Source: Sinonovacula constricta (taxonomy: Eukaryota; Mollusca; Bivalvia; Cardiida; Solecurtidae). Taken from it: a DNA stretch of 64,000 bases. Made by a program: the position numbers and the translations under genes. Of the stretch, positions 35,399 through 48,695 are shown one piece after another. The notes beneath the pieces were generated by a model, which worked only from the letters and a program-made list of their open reading frames with translations, ran no database searches and was not told the origin of the DNA. The DNA lies in contig CM017564.1 of the NCBI GenBank assembly GCA_007844125.1, positions 13,710,949 to 13,774,948 of the forward strand. Reading direction: 5' to 3'. The first letter of the stretch is position 1, and every line of letters begins with the position of its first letter.

Positions 35399-36360
35399 CT
35401 GTCAATAGTGAATCTTTAGGTTACAAAGATAAGAAAGAACAACACACAGTCAAATCAACTAAGCAGAATTGTACAAATGTATTCGCACAAATATAACTCC
35501 TTTAATTAAAGACAATAATGAAATAGACCAGGAAAATACCAACATAGATGGAACTAAAAGTTTTGGGAGAAAACTTAACCAATCCTTAAATCAGCAAGTT
35601 TAATACAATAAAAAAAAACATATCATATAGACAAAGGAGCGGGACGAAGACGAGCGCGCTCTAAGATCTAGTTTTATGTTAGAACATGTATCATGGCCCG
35701 ATTAATATTGTTACATATATTAATATATGAAAAAGCACTGATTTGTTCATGCCAGTCAAATGTAAAGTTTACCACAACAAAAGAGGCGATGCTATACACA
35801 GTAGAACAAACCCATTCGTAGCCCCCCTCGAAAGTGGTCAGATGGCAAAGGCCGAATAGCGGTTTAAACCGGGTTTATAAAGAATTAACCACGCAGTTCC
35901 TATGAGGTTTCTCAAATGCGAACCATTAAAGGACAACTAAGAGCCTAATTGTCATACATATGTCCAAGTGATGGCAATTGCTTACAGCTAAATCATGGCG
36001 CCATTGAAAAGAAGAGGTGACGCCAATAAACATAATGTGCACTTTGTATTTGGGTGATTGGATAGCTATAAATTATATAAGAAAAAAACAACAACACATA
36101 ATTGGTGATTGTAAATGCAATTAATTATTTGAATCAATAACAACATGATCTAAGAAGAAGTGTACATTTCTTTTCTTTTGAAAACAATGTACCTTACAAT
36201 TGCACTCTAACTTCAATTGTAACATGATAAATTAACTTTTTAGGTAGTTTGAAGAACTTCTAAACGCGGCCCTATATATAATACCTGTATTGACATTGTG
36301 TCAATAATTGTATTTTTTTACAAATGCCATATCATTTTATTGTCTTGAATGAGTTCTGTC

Positions 36361-36365
<5 letters not shown>

Positions 36366-36435
<70 letters not shown>

Positions 36436-36443
36436 ACACACAT
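36366..36443. repeat. AC dinucleotide repeat
   Basis: About 38 AC units with one CATA and one CTCA interruption. Confidence 0.95.
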
Positions 36444-38052
36444 ATATACAAATAAATATTGCTTTAGAATATACAAAAAGCCGCATCAGCAAAAAATCAA
36501 TAACAAATATTGACAGCAAAGTTAGCAACAACAACTACTACATTTATGATGATGCTGGTGCTACTAGTGACAGAGATAAATATAAGAAAGATAATGTAGA
36601 TCATCATCATCCCTCGGAAATTAGTTATTTTCGGAGATGTTCTGCTTTCTTACCTGTTCTGTCGTCAGCTTACATTAAGCCAAAACACCATTACAAACAG
36701 CAGGAATAACGATAATAACAAAACAAGCATGTAATTGTTTTGTTGTGTTAATAACGATGCTGATGCTACTGTTGACATATCATCATCATCTCTGGGAAAT
36801 GAGCTTTCCTCGGCGTATAGTGAGTTTTATTCGGTGGTACATATTTTAAATTTCAAAGAATGCAGACCATATATATAATATGGCTGGATAAGTTGTTGAC
36901 ATTTTAAAATCAAATGGGACTGTTTGTTTGTCTCACAAGTACTTAAACCCAACATAATTAACACACTTAACAAAAACAGTAGGTGGGCTCACTAGAAAAA
37001 CATGTGAAGTACCCTGTGTATCGGATTTGAGATACAAATTGATTTGCTGTTTGTGCCATTTACATAACCCATTATTAAAGATGTAAATTGTCATCGCCCC
37101 ATCGATAGCGATAAAAACGGAGTTATGCAACATGTAGAATTTTTACGACTGATAATACTGCGGGTTGGGTGGGCACAGTTCGTTCACTGATTAAATACAG
37201 AGTTTGTTATCCATTGTTTATGTAAACCTAAAAAGTAAAAAAAAATAAAAACATGACTCAAATTCGTGCCACACCACCACCACACAAACCCCAACATCAT
37301 ACACAAAACACAAAATAAAACACACAAAGAAAAAAGCAAACAACAACAGCAACAACCCACACGATAAAATTAAAGGGATATCCATTTCGGCGTATCACGT
37401 GATATTTTACAGGACCCAAATATCGCTGTCTTCAAAACATGTTGACTCTATTTACTTGTTCTTAAATTTCTACATGCTATGTGTAATTGTTTTTTTTTTG
37501 CAAAAAAGTTGTATGTATGGCGCCATATTGTACTATGCATAACTAAAGTGTGGCACTTTTAAACATGTCAATCTATATTGATGTTTTATGAACATCAGAT
37601 TTCATTTTTTTCAGTTTTAAATGTTGCTACATTCTTATATGTGACCTAAAGGTTTTTAAGTACCATATACATGTACCATATGTTTGATTTGTTAAAACTG
37701 CATTTTACGAAGATGTGCTACGTACATGACAGAGTAAAAGAGAAATCTGATCTGCTGTTGGCATTTGGAGGTCTTCCGTTGTGTCTAAACGCAATATGGT
37801 ATTGCAAAATCTAGATCATTCTAGTTTTTTTTTCTCTTTATACTGTATACTTCAACACATTTTGTCCAAGTTTTTTGTGGTAATTTGAGTATGTGTGTTT
37901 TTATATTTGCAGACAAATATGTATTTTAAATAGAAGTAACACGCGTGAGAAAAGTTTATCACATACAATAAAGGTCATGCATCTTATAAGTTTTTTTTTT
38001 ACAATTTACCGGACAAAATGGAATATATCGTAAAGATACATAAAAACTGAAG

Positions 38053-38055
<3 letters not shown>

Positions 38056-38146
<91 letters not shown>

Positions 38147-38164
38147 ACAGAGAGAGAGAGAGAG
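38056..38164. repeat. GA dinucleotide repeat
   Basis: About 54 GA units with one gag and one gac interruption. The Leu/Ser frames on the minus strand are artefacts. Confidence 0.95.
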
Positions 38165-39380
38165 TAGGTAGGGGAACCAAAAATATGTTTTTGTAATATA
38201 ACAAAAGTTAACGTGAAATGGGGCATGACATAACAGTACGTTCCGACTGAAGAGCTCAGGGATTAGTGTTCTAGAGTATGGATGTGCGGGAAGACAGGTG
38301 GTGGTGGTGTGTGTAGGAGAGGAGGGGGTGGGGCGGTAACAGGTAGCATGTAAGTAATTTCGGTTCGATTAAAATATTCACATGACAAGTTAAGATTATA
38401 ATTTTAGACAAGAATAAATTTTGTAAAGTATATGTCCAAATTTAGAGACAGTATGCTCATATTGATACGCATGAGTAATTACATGTGCGCCGGTGGAAGG
38501 GAGTGTTGAATTTGACGGTCGGTTATCAGCTGTAAACATGCACGTGGGGCACGAGGTTTGTTACTACTCGTGTAAAGGCCACTGAGCACTGCGAGACAAG
38601 TAAGTTAAGTTTGTGGTACACGTACCATTGGGTACGGTTGATTCCACGCTCCGTTTTGACACTAAAGATTTAAAATAACAGATGGAATTCTGGAGAGTCA
38701 TTTGAAAAGGATTAGTTGACATTGAAATTTACGGACACAAGAGAAAGAGAAAACACATGAAGTAATAATAAATGCATCTAAGTCAGTATATTGTAGTGCA
38801 AGCCGGAAAAATATCTTCGTGTTTAATATGCATTGAATTGAATAGACACAGACATTCAACTTAATAAAAGTACAAAAACATATCATGTGGGAACATCTTC
38901 AATTGCGACGTAAATTAATGCTCTTGAGTTGTGTCGCCTTGATAACATGGACGTTAATTGTGCAACGAGGATTTCAATAAAAGCGGTGCCGTAATCGAAT
39001 GCTTTACACAACCCGTCAAAGGAAACGTTCGGTTTATAGGATATGTCGTATCAATTTAAATAAACTGCCGGTTCTTTTAGCATTTTGAATCCTGACCTAA
39101 TTGACCACGTTATTACATGATGTGATATTGAGACAAAACCCCGGAACCCCCAAAGTCGAATTTGCTTAAAAGAAAACTACTTTTAATAACCCGAACACGA
39201 GGACCTCAGAATGCCCTACAACACGTGCTGCTGTCAGATACCAGTAAAGATAGCCAGTGAATAAAGACTAATTTTCTAATATGCCAAATTAGATAGTACC
39301 CCGCATATGTTACTGTTTACAACGTCACGGACTCCAACGTAAACGTAAAAAATAAGGACCTATATGCCCCACTTAATGAC

Positions 39381-39905
39381 ATGGAAACAGATCTGTACGA
39401 ACGGCACGTACAGGTCGGCGAACTCAATCAACGACGGTGGCTGCACCCGGTACCACTTGACAATACATACAGATACCAATCGGAAAACGACAGCACACAA
39501 GTGGTCGCTCAGAGCAGTAATGTGCGACACACAACGCAACGGACAGCCAATCAAATCAACCCTCTGTCGTATCACACGATGACTAGACTACAAATGCCCA
39601 AGCAGAACACTAGGATCCTGGCCCACGCCCTCAAAAGTCTCCCCATTCAAAGACACATATGTGTACTTGCTTGGAACATGTCAGGGTTGCTTAAGTACCT
39701 GAATATTATTGATGTGATCCAATACTTAAAACAAATTGATAACTATCTCTTTGAAATGTGGAGTGATCTAAGTGGATACTTTAATAAATGTCTTACTGAT
39801 TACAGCCTACCTATTTCGAATGTGTCAGACAACTTAAGGAGGCTGAGAAAAAGTGACGGTTCGGCTGTGTATGTGAACAGCCATATACATGTTATTTGCT
39901 CATGA
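39381..39905 (+). pseudogene. LINE ORF2 N-terminal endonuclease fragment
   Basis: A 174-codon open frame, antisense inside the receptor intron. From about codon 90 it reads HICVLAWNMSGLLKYLN, IIDVIQYLKQIDNYLFEMW and finally SDGSAVYVNSHI. These positions match the start of the LINE AP-endonuclease fold: the 'WN-NGL' strand, the 'D...L.E.W' segment with the Glu metal ligand, and the 'GG-A-YV' strand. The endonuclease's later catalytic motifs and the RT are absent: the sequence ends in the 68-bp tandem repeat. The first 90 codons are basic and Gln/Asn-rich and may be the native N-terminus. Confidence 0.6.
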
Positions 39906-40330
39906 TATTTTGACTAGTTTTTTATGCAGTGAAAGATTGGCTGTATATGTTAGCAACCAAATATTTACCCTTGATATTTTGACACGTATATCTGCAGTGA
40001 CGGACTGGCTGTATATGTATGCAACCATATATGTGTCCTTGATATTTTGACACGTATATATGCAGTGATAGTTTGGCTGTATATGTTAGCAACCATATAT
40101 TTACCCTTGATATTTTGACACGTATACATGCAGTGACGGATTGGTTGTATATGTTAGCAACCATATATGTGCTTCTGATATGTTGACACGTATATATGCA
40201 GCGACGGATTAGCTGTATATGTTAGCAACCATATACATGATTTATATATTTTGACACGTATTTATGCAGTGAAGGATTGACTGTATGTTAGCAACCATAT
40301 ATGTGCTTTTGATATTGTGACACGTACTTA
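39855..40330 (+). repeat. 68-bp tandem repeat derived from LINE coding end
   Basis: Unit anchored on gacacgtat, found at 39981, 40049, 40117, 40185, 40253 and 40319, giving spacings of 68, 68, 68, 68 and 66. Each unit contains gcagtgacggattggctgta, then tatgttagcaaccatatat. The first, divergent unit (39855-39915) is the end of the endonuclease fragment (agtgacggttcggctgtgta). About six and a half units. Confidence 0.9.
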
Positions 40331-40334
40331 TGAA

Positions 40335-43330
40335 GAATTAAAAAAACAACAACAGTGTAATAATATTTTACTTATTCTCCAAGCGCTTTTATATGAATGA
40401 TGTAATTATATGTTTTACAACTGTTTTCCCAGAATGTTCAATCCTATATAAAAATAATAAACATCCTTTTAATAAGCGGTTTGAAAAGAGGAGATTTTAC
40501 ATGTTTTGTCATGTATGGTGCTATAATTGTAGATTATATGATTGCATCAAAAGAACGTTTGCCAGTTTGCATTTGAATAGCGAGATTAATCTAATAATTT
40601 CACTAGCTCATGCCAACTAAAGAGGAGGTATGAATCTGAATCGCCTTATTAATCTGTACAATGTACTGACCATTGGAATTGTCGCAGACTAGGCCGATTA
40701 AATAGTGTGAAAATAAACATTTCAGTCACGTTTCAAAAATTTGTTAAACCATCACTCACAACATACATTCAGTGAAATGGCGAATGACATTGCTAGTGCT
40801 GGCTGTTACACCTATTACACTAGATCAGTTATCGGGTAAAACATTGCAAGTAAACACGAACAGTTCATATGTAACACAGCCATAACTGTAGGGGACAGAA
40901 TATAAACATAAGAAACATATAAAGTACATGTGTTCAAGACATGTCAACTGGATCTATGGCATTATCCAAGCTGATAAACAATAGAGAAACGATTTCAAAA
41001 TACATACAAAATACATATCTAATCTCAACAGAAAACCTGAAAGAGAAGAATAATATAGTAACACAAATAACCCCAAACTATTTAAGTGATGATACAACGA
41101 TTGAGCAAAACAAAAAATACAAGAGTGTAATGTTACGGTAAATTATGGGTCTGATTATTTTAGTAGAACAACTTACTTGTTTAAAATATTTGACTGTATG
41201 ATTTTTCCGATTGTCTGTTAAAAATCCAAGATTTTAGGCTATGAATTTGACAGTACTATATAATCTATGCAATGCTCACTTTGCAAACGATATATAAACG
41301 TAAATAAAACGTCTAACAATTTGTCCTTAGGTGAGTTTGGTCGGCTGATATTCTGTTTTACATATACTAGAAACTGTAAAAAATATTGGTGCTCAGTACT
41401 TTAAATGCAACAACATTGATTTCCTCGAAACTGATATTATATTTATAGCCTTCGATGATGCAAACATGTGTTGCTCGGCTCCACAATTAAAACGCATATG
41501 TTTACATACGAGTATGGTGACATGTGGTTATCAAAAGATGTCGATGATCGAAATGTTTATCCCAATGCAGGCTTAAATATGGTTACACTTAAAAAGAGGC
41601 ATTTATATGTTAACCAATCAATCGATGCCCTCATCACGCACTTTGGCGTGATGCAGTTATCATGGCGAATACATTTCATCATGATGAGGTATTTATTTTC
41701 GCCTCTGAGACGTAACATCTGATAAATGCTGACTATTTTCAAATAGCAAACCTACACTATTAAACATACAATATGTCGACGTGAACTGCTAAAAGGACTG
41801 GACAATGCATGTTCGATAGTTGTTAGAATTTCAATATGTCCAGAATCGTCGTACAAAAGTATCGATAAATGATTTTTCAAGTATAGGTGACACATATTAG
41901 ATTACCATTCCAAGTATCCGCTTTCGAAAATTGAATTTAAAACAATATTTAAACGAATTGCTTCTGTTAACCGTACTAAAAAGTGTTCCCAATATCCACA
42001 ATAAGTATCTTCAAAACTTAAACCTTTGCACAAGATTGTTGGTAACAACTCCCGGTAACGTAATTTAACACGACCCTACCAATCTCCTCGGTGTTCTTAT
42101 TCCGTGACGTGGCAAAAAGGTTATATATATATATATTTTTTTTTTTGGAGGGGGGGGGGACTAATAGATGCAAGTTTTACCGAAATGGATTGAACGTTAC
42201 ACAAGAAAAATGCCTCCAGACCGACCACACATGTAACAATTAACTTTAAGTAATCTAATTACAAGAGAGTATTTCTGCAAAGCATTAAAGTTGCCATCGA
42301 GATCCTGTTTTACAATAGGACATTGTGCCTAACAACAAACTGACAAAGAAACAGCAAAACCGTATTGATAATATAAGATTTGCTATGCAGTAAATGTCCA
42401 ACTATTAAGAATAATATCCAATAACGATTTATATTTGGACGTATGGGAAAAGGTCCGAATAGAAACAAATAATATGATATTTGAATTTTGCATATTGTAT
42501 CGCCGTACATAATGCAAATTAATGAAACAAATTGTACACAGACACATGGCACATTAACAATTTCAAGTGACAGGTAATAATGAAGCACCAATTTAGACGA
42601 TCTAATTTAATTATGATATTCAAAAAAAAAAAAAAAACGAATATAAATGCATATAAAGCACCGCACTTTACTTGTTATAAAAGAACATGATGCCGTCTAT
42701 AGACCTCTTCTAGGAACGATTACATGAAGGCGGCAACAGAGAAAACTAAGAAATTAAAACTGACACGTTAATATGTTTGTTTCCTGAGCCGTTATGAGCC
42801 TTGATTATTTTGATATAGTGATATAGTTATATCTCCAACAAGTGTGTGTCTTTGATTCCAAAGAAATTTAAGAGAAGGTCGCAATAGTTTTGACTGTTTT
42901 ATAACCACTTCTTTCTTGTTAAAACACTCATACTTGAATTGGAGGCCTTTAAGCATGTATCAACAGAAATACGTATACAGTTTTCAATTTCCATTCCCAA
43001 CGATCACACTATATTATCACAATTAGTTGTAGGATATTACTATGTTTCCAAAATTAAGACAGTGAGTTTAAGTTATATTATAACTTTATCTTTAAACTAT
43101 GTACAGTACAGCTTCGGTGGAACATCCTGACGTGAAGTGTGGAGTGAATAAAAAAAGGAATGGACAAAACCTAGAATAGACATCCCCTTCATAGAAATGG
43201 GATCATTCCGCTTTAAACTGGAGTGGCGAAATATTAGCGGGACTTCGCATTTCCGCGAGTACAATGAAGTGACTTCTCGTCAGGGTCGTTGAGCTTGTTT
43301 TAATTATAATTTATAACAGCCGGATACAAA
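40335..43330 (-). other. receptor intron, middle part
   Basis: AT-rich. It contains an AT run next to T12 and G10 runs (42121-42161). At 41625-41710 a short hairpin (cacgcactttggcgtg) and partial inverted atcatgatgag/ctcatcac arms are visible. No exon recognised. Confidence 0.4.
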
Positions 43331-43339
43331 ACCATTCGG

Positions 43340-43557
43340 ACATTTCCCTTACCGTAGTAGTAGTAGTTGTAGTAGCAAAGGTAGTATAAGTAAGGCAGCA
43401 GCAGTTAAAACAGTTATTGTTACAGCAATAGTAGTAGTCATAGTAGTAGTAGTAGAAGAAGCAGTGGCTGTTTTAATATAAGTGGTGTTGGTACTGGTGG
43501 CAATAGTAGTATTAGTAGTTGTTGCTGTAGTAGTAGCTGTAGTAAAAATAGTAGAAC
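43340..43557. repeat. degenerate GTA/GCA trinucleotide repeat, left of mariner insertion
   Basis: Imperfect agtagt/gttgtagcag triplets continue on the other side of the mariner-like element at 44396-44530, so the element inserted into a trinucleotide tract. Confidence 0.75.
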
Positions 43558-43955
43558 TACGAGGTACAGTCAGAAAGTTCCCGGACTTGTCCATTTAAAC
43601 ACATTACTGGCGTCGGATCGTCATACAATTTACCATGCATGTATTTCTATTAAATTTGATATAGATAGGTAAGAAAACGTAGATTTTAAAACGTATTTGA
43701 CTTTATTATTTCACATTTAGCATGTCCACAACCCCTAATACGGTGCACTTCAGAATCTGCCTTATTTTGCAATGAGATGACTTTTTTTCTTCTTAAAGTT
43801 TCTCAAAATAACGGCGCCAAAACGTTTTGATTTTTCCGCATGACGTTAACGGAAGGTTACTAGTAAACAGCAACAAAATTTCAGCGTGATCGGTTGACGT
43901 ATTGCCAGTTTGAGAAGTATAATTTCCGCCATTTAAAAAATTCTGAAGTAAGAAG

Positions 43956-44162
43956 ATGGCAACGTTAAGTGAACGTACGGAGCAGCGGACAGTGATTAAA
44001 TTCTATGCGATGTCTGGTATGACCTCGACGGATACTTGGAAATTCATGAAACAGAAGGATGGTGTTATTAGTTGGTCCAGGACTCTTGTGTTTGAATGGC
44101 ACAAACGTGTCCGGGAAGGTATGGCGGATATCGCGGATAATGCGCGAAGCGGAAGGCCTTAA
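43956..44162 (+). pseudogene. mariner transposase N-terminal HTH fragment
   Basis: A 68-codon frame from ATG. It contains ERTEQRTVIKFYAMSGMTST, FMKQ and VFEWHKRVREG, then NARSGRP: the paired-type HTH DNA-binding domain and the 'GRP' linker of mariner-type transposases. It stops at once after the linker, where the sequence enters a perfect 24-bp inverted repeat. The DDD catalytic region is gone. Confidence 0.8.
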
Positions 44163-44215
44163 TCCTTTTGGCTGAGCGCGCATCAATTTCCGGCCTTCCG
44201 CTTCGCGCATTATCC
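44135..44215. repeat. perfect 24-bp inverted repeat in the mariner-like element
   Basis: 44135-44158 (ggataatgcgcgaagcgg ...) is exactly complementary to 44192-44215, with a 33-base loop. The left arm is the end of the HTH coding part, so the right arm is an inverted copy of it, created with the internal deletion. Confidence 0.95.
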
Positions 44216-44539
44216 TGACATAGTGGGTAATTCTAATGGATCAGTAAACATGTTTATGTTTGTGTATTTTACATATATTTATAAGTTCTTGCAGAGGAAT
44301 CGTTATATTTTTATGTCGTATATTGAATTACAGAATCGTACAGAAAATAAAAAATATAGTATGACAGTCCAGGAACTTTTTGACTGTACCTCGTACAAGT
44401 TGTTGTTGTTATTGGAAAAAGCAGCAGCAGCAACAACAGCAAAAGTAGTAGCAGTAGTGGAAGTAGTAGTATTAGTTATAGTAGTAGTAGTCGTCGTAGC
44501 AAATATTGCATTATTGTTGTAGCAGCGGTAGTGGTTGTG

Positions 44540-46590
44540 ATACGTGAAATATAAGCCGCACCGGTGTAGAAGTACTCGAAGTACAAATAAACATCACTAC
44601 ATCTTTAAAAAGATATGTTTTCATACAATCCATTTCTGCGACTCGATAATACTCATATTCTTTACCCATTCCTTTTAGTTTGCCTACAAAATCTTAAATC
44701 AGTTTATCGAACAATGCTGACACAACAGTTTACTTATGGCAGTATTGCTTAATAGCGCAACTGGGTGAGTGTTGGCTGAATATACAGGCAGTTTCTGGTT
44801 CATTCTCGGGCAGCGACATATCAAAATCGTTGAACAAGTAGTGGTATTGTTCCCTTGCAAATGTTCAAGCTTGGGTAAAGGTTGTTCTACAACTGATTGG
44901 ACCGGAGTAAGGATGCTCACTGCATGCTATACACAGTGCAGGCTGCACTGTCTCCAGATAGCTTAAATACTGTTGGCGGAACGATAAAACAAATAAAAAA
45001 TCATACATTTTATTGGTGTACATGTGTACTTACTATTATGTAATATAACAGTAAAAACACAAAACATTTCTTTACTACTTAACGTTATCATCTAAAAAAA
45101 TGTCCTATTTTCTTCCACAAATTTATTTGAGAAGTATTTCTATCCTCTCCTCTTTTCAACAACAAACTAAAACAAGTCTAAATATTTAAAAATGATTATT
45201 CTTATGCTTAAAACATCTATGCATAATAGAAGGTTGTGTCTTAGAAAGCTTATCAAACATATCTAAACTTGAACATATACAGTGTTATTGCGATACAAAT
45301 ATAGTATATACTGCTGGAACGGAAGTAATGTTCCGATAACATTGTAATAGTAATTATAGTAATAAATACTAGATCGTCACCCTGATGTTACATAACTACT
45401 GGTGTTAGGACATATTGCCACGTGCAACGGATGACGGCATCTATCTGGCAGTTTACACTTTCGCGCCAGTAGTCATACAACACATCTCAGTATACGAGAC
45501 TGTGTTGATATTGTAGAGGTTTGCAGTTGCGGATCATTGTTGTGTAAATAACGGATGAAGTATTATAGAACACACAGTACAAAGACAAAAGTGTTCTTGA
45601 TATCAGGTGTTGCATACCAATTAAAAGTAATAGGATTTTTAACTTAGCCAAAATCAAATTAGATGACTACATGCAATTACGGATAACCTAGCATGGATAA
45701 AGAAAACCAATTTACAAATCAAACAATTTATCTTGATACTGACTTAAACCTCTAAAATCTGTTAACGGCAACAACAGACAAGAATTGAACCATATAATTT
45801 AAAAATAAAGCAAGTTTCTTAAATTGATTTTAATCGTTATTATAAACATTGAATCCGAGGCCATGGAGAAATGTCTCGCGCACATACTCCTTTTGCCACA
45901 TGCTGTCAATGTGATGTATGCCTAATAGAAGCATATATTTTCATTAAGGTATGTTATAGAAAGTTCGACACTAAGTTCAATTAGTATAAAACAAGCGCAC
46001 AGCTACGAATGGAGAATAAGAACCCCAATATTATTATTTACCATAATCGTATACTCTACGCTACAATATAAACCCGGTTAAGATAAGGAACAAGTTATGT
46101 TGGCAAAACGATTAGATCCAAAACAGCATCCTATATTTCAGTAAAAAATAATAAAATGATTACATAATATTTAGCTGTGGGCAGGACGCAGCAGCCAGAC
46201 AAGATTTAAACAAAAAACAAAAAACACAACGTTTTCAGTAACGCAGGTGTCAGTTCAATTGAAACGCTAGAAGAGTAGAAATCGAACATAAATATAATAA
46301 CAAAATTAGAATTCATTTTTTAGGTTAAAACCATTTTATACATGCAATTATAATTATATTATTATATTATAAAAAATATGTTTAAACAAAACCGCACACA
46401 TATCTCAATTAATTAATAAATATTGCGAGATAACTACAAACTGACAGGTAGCGGGAAAGATTTTGACTCGATCAAAATTTATCAGAAACTTACACGATGC
46501 ACATCGGCATAACACAATACTAAAGAGCAGCAATTGTGTCAACGATTTCCCACTGTCAAATTTAACACTTTTTATACTCTTATATCTCCT
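44540..46590 (-). other. receptor intron, distal part
   Basis: AT-rich, no exon recognised on either strand. Confidence 0.4.
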
Positions 46591-46599
46591 ATAATAAAA

Positions 46600-46610
46600 A
46601 TAAAAATAAA

Positions 46611-46670
<60 letters not shown>

Positions 46671-46680
46671 CATCATTATC

Positions 46681-46728
<48 letters not shown>

Positions 46729-46760
46729 GTCGTCGTCATCATCATCATCATCATTCACCA
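46600..46760. repeat. compound AAT and CAT microsatellite
   Basis: An aat array followed directly by a cat array with cgt interruptions. A looser CAT/CAC-rich region continues to about 47100. Poly-Ile, poly-Tyr and poly-Asp frames are artefacts. Confidence 0.95.
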
Positions 46761-48584
46761 AAAACACAACAACATCACTAACACCATCATATCATCAACA
46801 AAATGCTCATCAACCAAGTCCTGCAGCAGGATCAATATCATCATCACCATCATCTTCATCACCACCACTATCAGAAACATCAACAGAAGAAACAGTAGCA
46901 TTTTCATTACACTATTTTATATTTTTACAAGGATATGCAAAATTGCAAATACTATTATAATCAGCACCACCACCCCATCAAACCCCACACACCACCACCA
47001 CCACTACAACAAAACTACCACCGACACAACGTCGAACATTATAACTAGTATCTCACCATAACATCATCAACATGTTCATCATCATAAACAAAGCAATGAT
47101 CATGATAACAATGATGGTCATTATCACGATTTTGTTTATTTCTGCCATGAATATTTCTACAAAGGAAAAATAACTGGAAGCTAGTTCGTCCGGAAAGCGA
47201 AACATTGTCATACATAAACAAAAACAAAAAACAAAAACAGAAAACAAATATCCCGTCATATCTATTCACAAGAGGAAGTTTAGTTTTTTAAAAAGTATAA
47301 CAGAAGGAGATATTTTCCGAATCACGCAAATACATTAATGAAGGTAATTATGTCTTCACGAGATTTAAAAGTTTAGCTTGACATCTAAGGAAAAAACATT
47401 CACAAAGCTTTAATATATATGAGCACTTATTTACTGAGGTAATGTTTGTGTATTTGTATTTATTATAAGATTTACTTAACTTTAAATCTAATCGATGCTT
47501 TAGTTACAAAAACACAGCAGTTTACTATTTCTAATTTATGGTAGTTTATTGCATCTGTAATGTGCACCACCTCCCCACACCCGCATCCCCTGTCGACCAT
47601 CATCTGCAGTCCCATACAATCCACCGCAATACACTGGGCCGCGTAAAGAGCAACAACACGTGAATTTGAGTGGATATGTAGTTGTATTTCTGAACACTAG
47701 TTTTCACCATTGTCTTTCATACAGCGAATGTGACATAATTGTTGTTTTACTTAGGCGGATAAAAGATGATAATGTGTGTGTGCCACTATGCTCTCTGTGC
47801 CAATTATCATTGTGTAGTTTCGAAATAGGATTGAATTCGATTAGACACTTTCAGAATTAACAGTTTAATCCATGTTATTTTAAAACGATCTTTGAATTTC
47901 ACAAACATCAACACAGTGCAAATTAGATGCATTATCAATAATAATACAGGACCAATAATTACGAATGCGATTAATGCAAATAATGTTGTATGTAATATTT
48001 TTCACTGGTTTACGAATTTTATTTTAAAATAGCTCTGTATGAAACATATTAAAGAGTAAATTATTTACACGAATATTGAAAATAATGAAATAAAGAAAAG
48101 ACAACAACAAAAACAACAAACAAACGACAACAAAAAACAGAACAAAGCAAACAAACTCAGATTGTCTAGGAATAATGCATTTTTTCCGAAAATGAATATT
48201 TATAATGAAAGACACTGAAATTAAGATGTCTTAGTGTATTTGATAAAATATGAGCCACCCGAAAGGCACAAAAACTGAACATTCCGAATAATATATAAAC
48301 GCGAATATATATGAACTGTGCACAATGTAAACGTGACTTTGACTAAAACGTGGCATTTAATAGTACCAAACGTGTCCCTTGTTCTTCACAAATGCTTGAG
48401 AAGAATGACTGCCTCAATAGTCCGGGTGACCTCACCTAGTCCATATATTAGGTGTTGGATTCAAACCGAAGGCAAACAGCTGATGAATTGTAAATCGTGA
48501 ACCCTTCTTTACTGTTTTATAATCTATTTTAATTGCATTGTTTTGTTTAAATTAGGTTAAGTTTATGCTGTATTCAATACTTAC

Positions 48585-48695
48585 CACAATTTGTTTCATC
48601 CGAGTTATCACCACAGTCCTTGTCACCATCACAAATTTCAGTACTCGAGATACATCGGCTCTTGTCACAATGGAATGCGCCTGCCTTGCACGTGT
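48585..48695 (-). CDS. LDLa domain exon, copy 1 (most membrane-proximal seen)
   Basis: Acceptor ccttcccag and donor gtaagtattg bound a 111-bp phase 1-1 exon. Read with the preceding G it begins [15 protein letters not shown] and ends [16 protein letters not shown]. All six LDLa cysteines and the calcium-ligand pattern (D in DKDC, then D..SDE) are present. An extracellular ligand-binding module of about 37 residues, usual LDLa length. Its codon phases allow in-frame joining to the other copies and to the transmembrane exon. Confidence 0.88.

Larger units (their letters stand above)
35399..39350 (-). other. receptor intron, proximal part
   Basis: Intron of the minus-strand receptor, AT-rich. 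It holds an AC repeat (36366-36443), a GA repeat (38056-38164) and a small duplicated block: gatgatgctggtgctact / catcatccctcggaaat at 36546-36630 and gatgctgatgctact / catcatctctgggaaat at 36755-36810. No additional exon was recognised. Confidence 0.5.
43560..44393 (+). mobile_element. internally deleted mariner-like element
   Basis: Terminal inverted repeats CGAGGTACAGTC(A)GAAAGTTCC (43560) and its complement ending at 44393 are flanked on both sides by TA, the mariner target duplication. The element is 834 bp, shorter than the roughly 1.3 kb of autonomous mariners. It keeps only the N-terminal helix-turn-helix coding part and no catalytic domain, so it cannot move by itself. Confidence 0.85.

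Noticed and set aside
39855..40330. Regular 68-bp repeat considered as a CRISPR-like array
   Set aside because: Units are contiguous and similar over their full length, with no unique spacers, in a eukaryotic intron.
46405..47061. Poly-Ile and poly-Asp frames up to 175 codons
   Set aside because: They are products of the AAT/CAT microsatellite.
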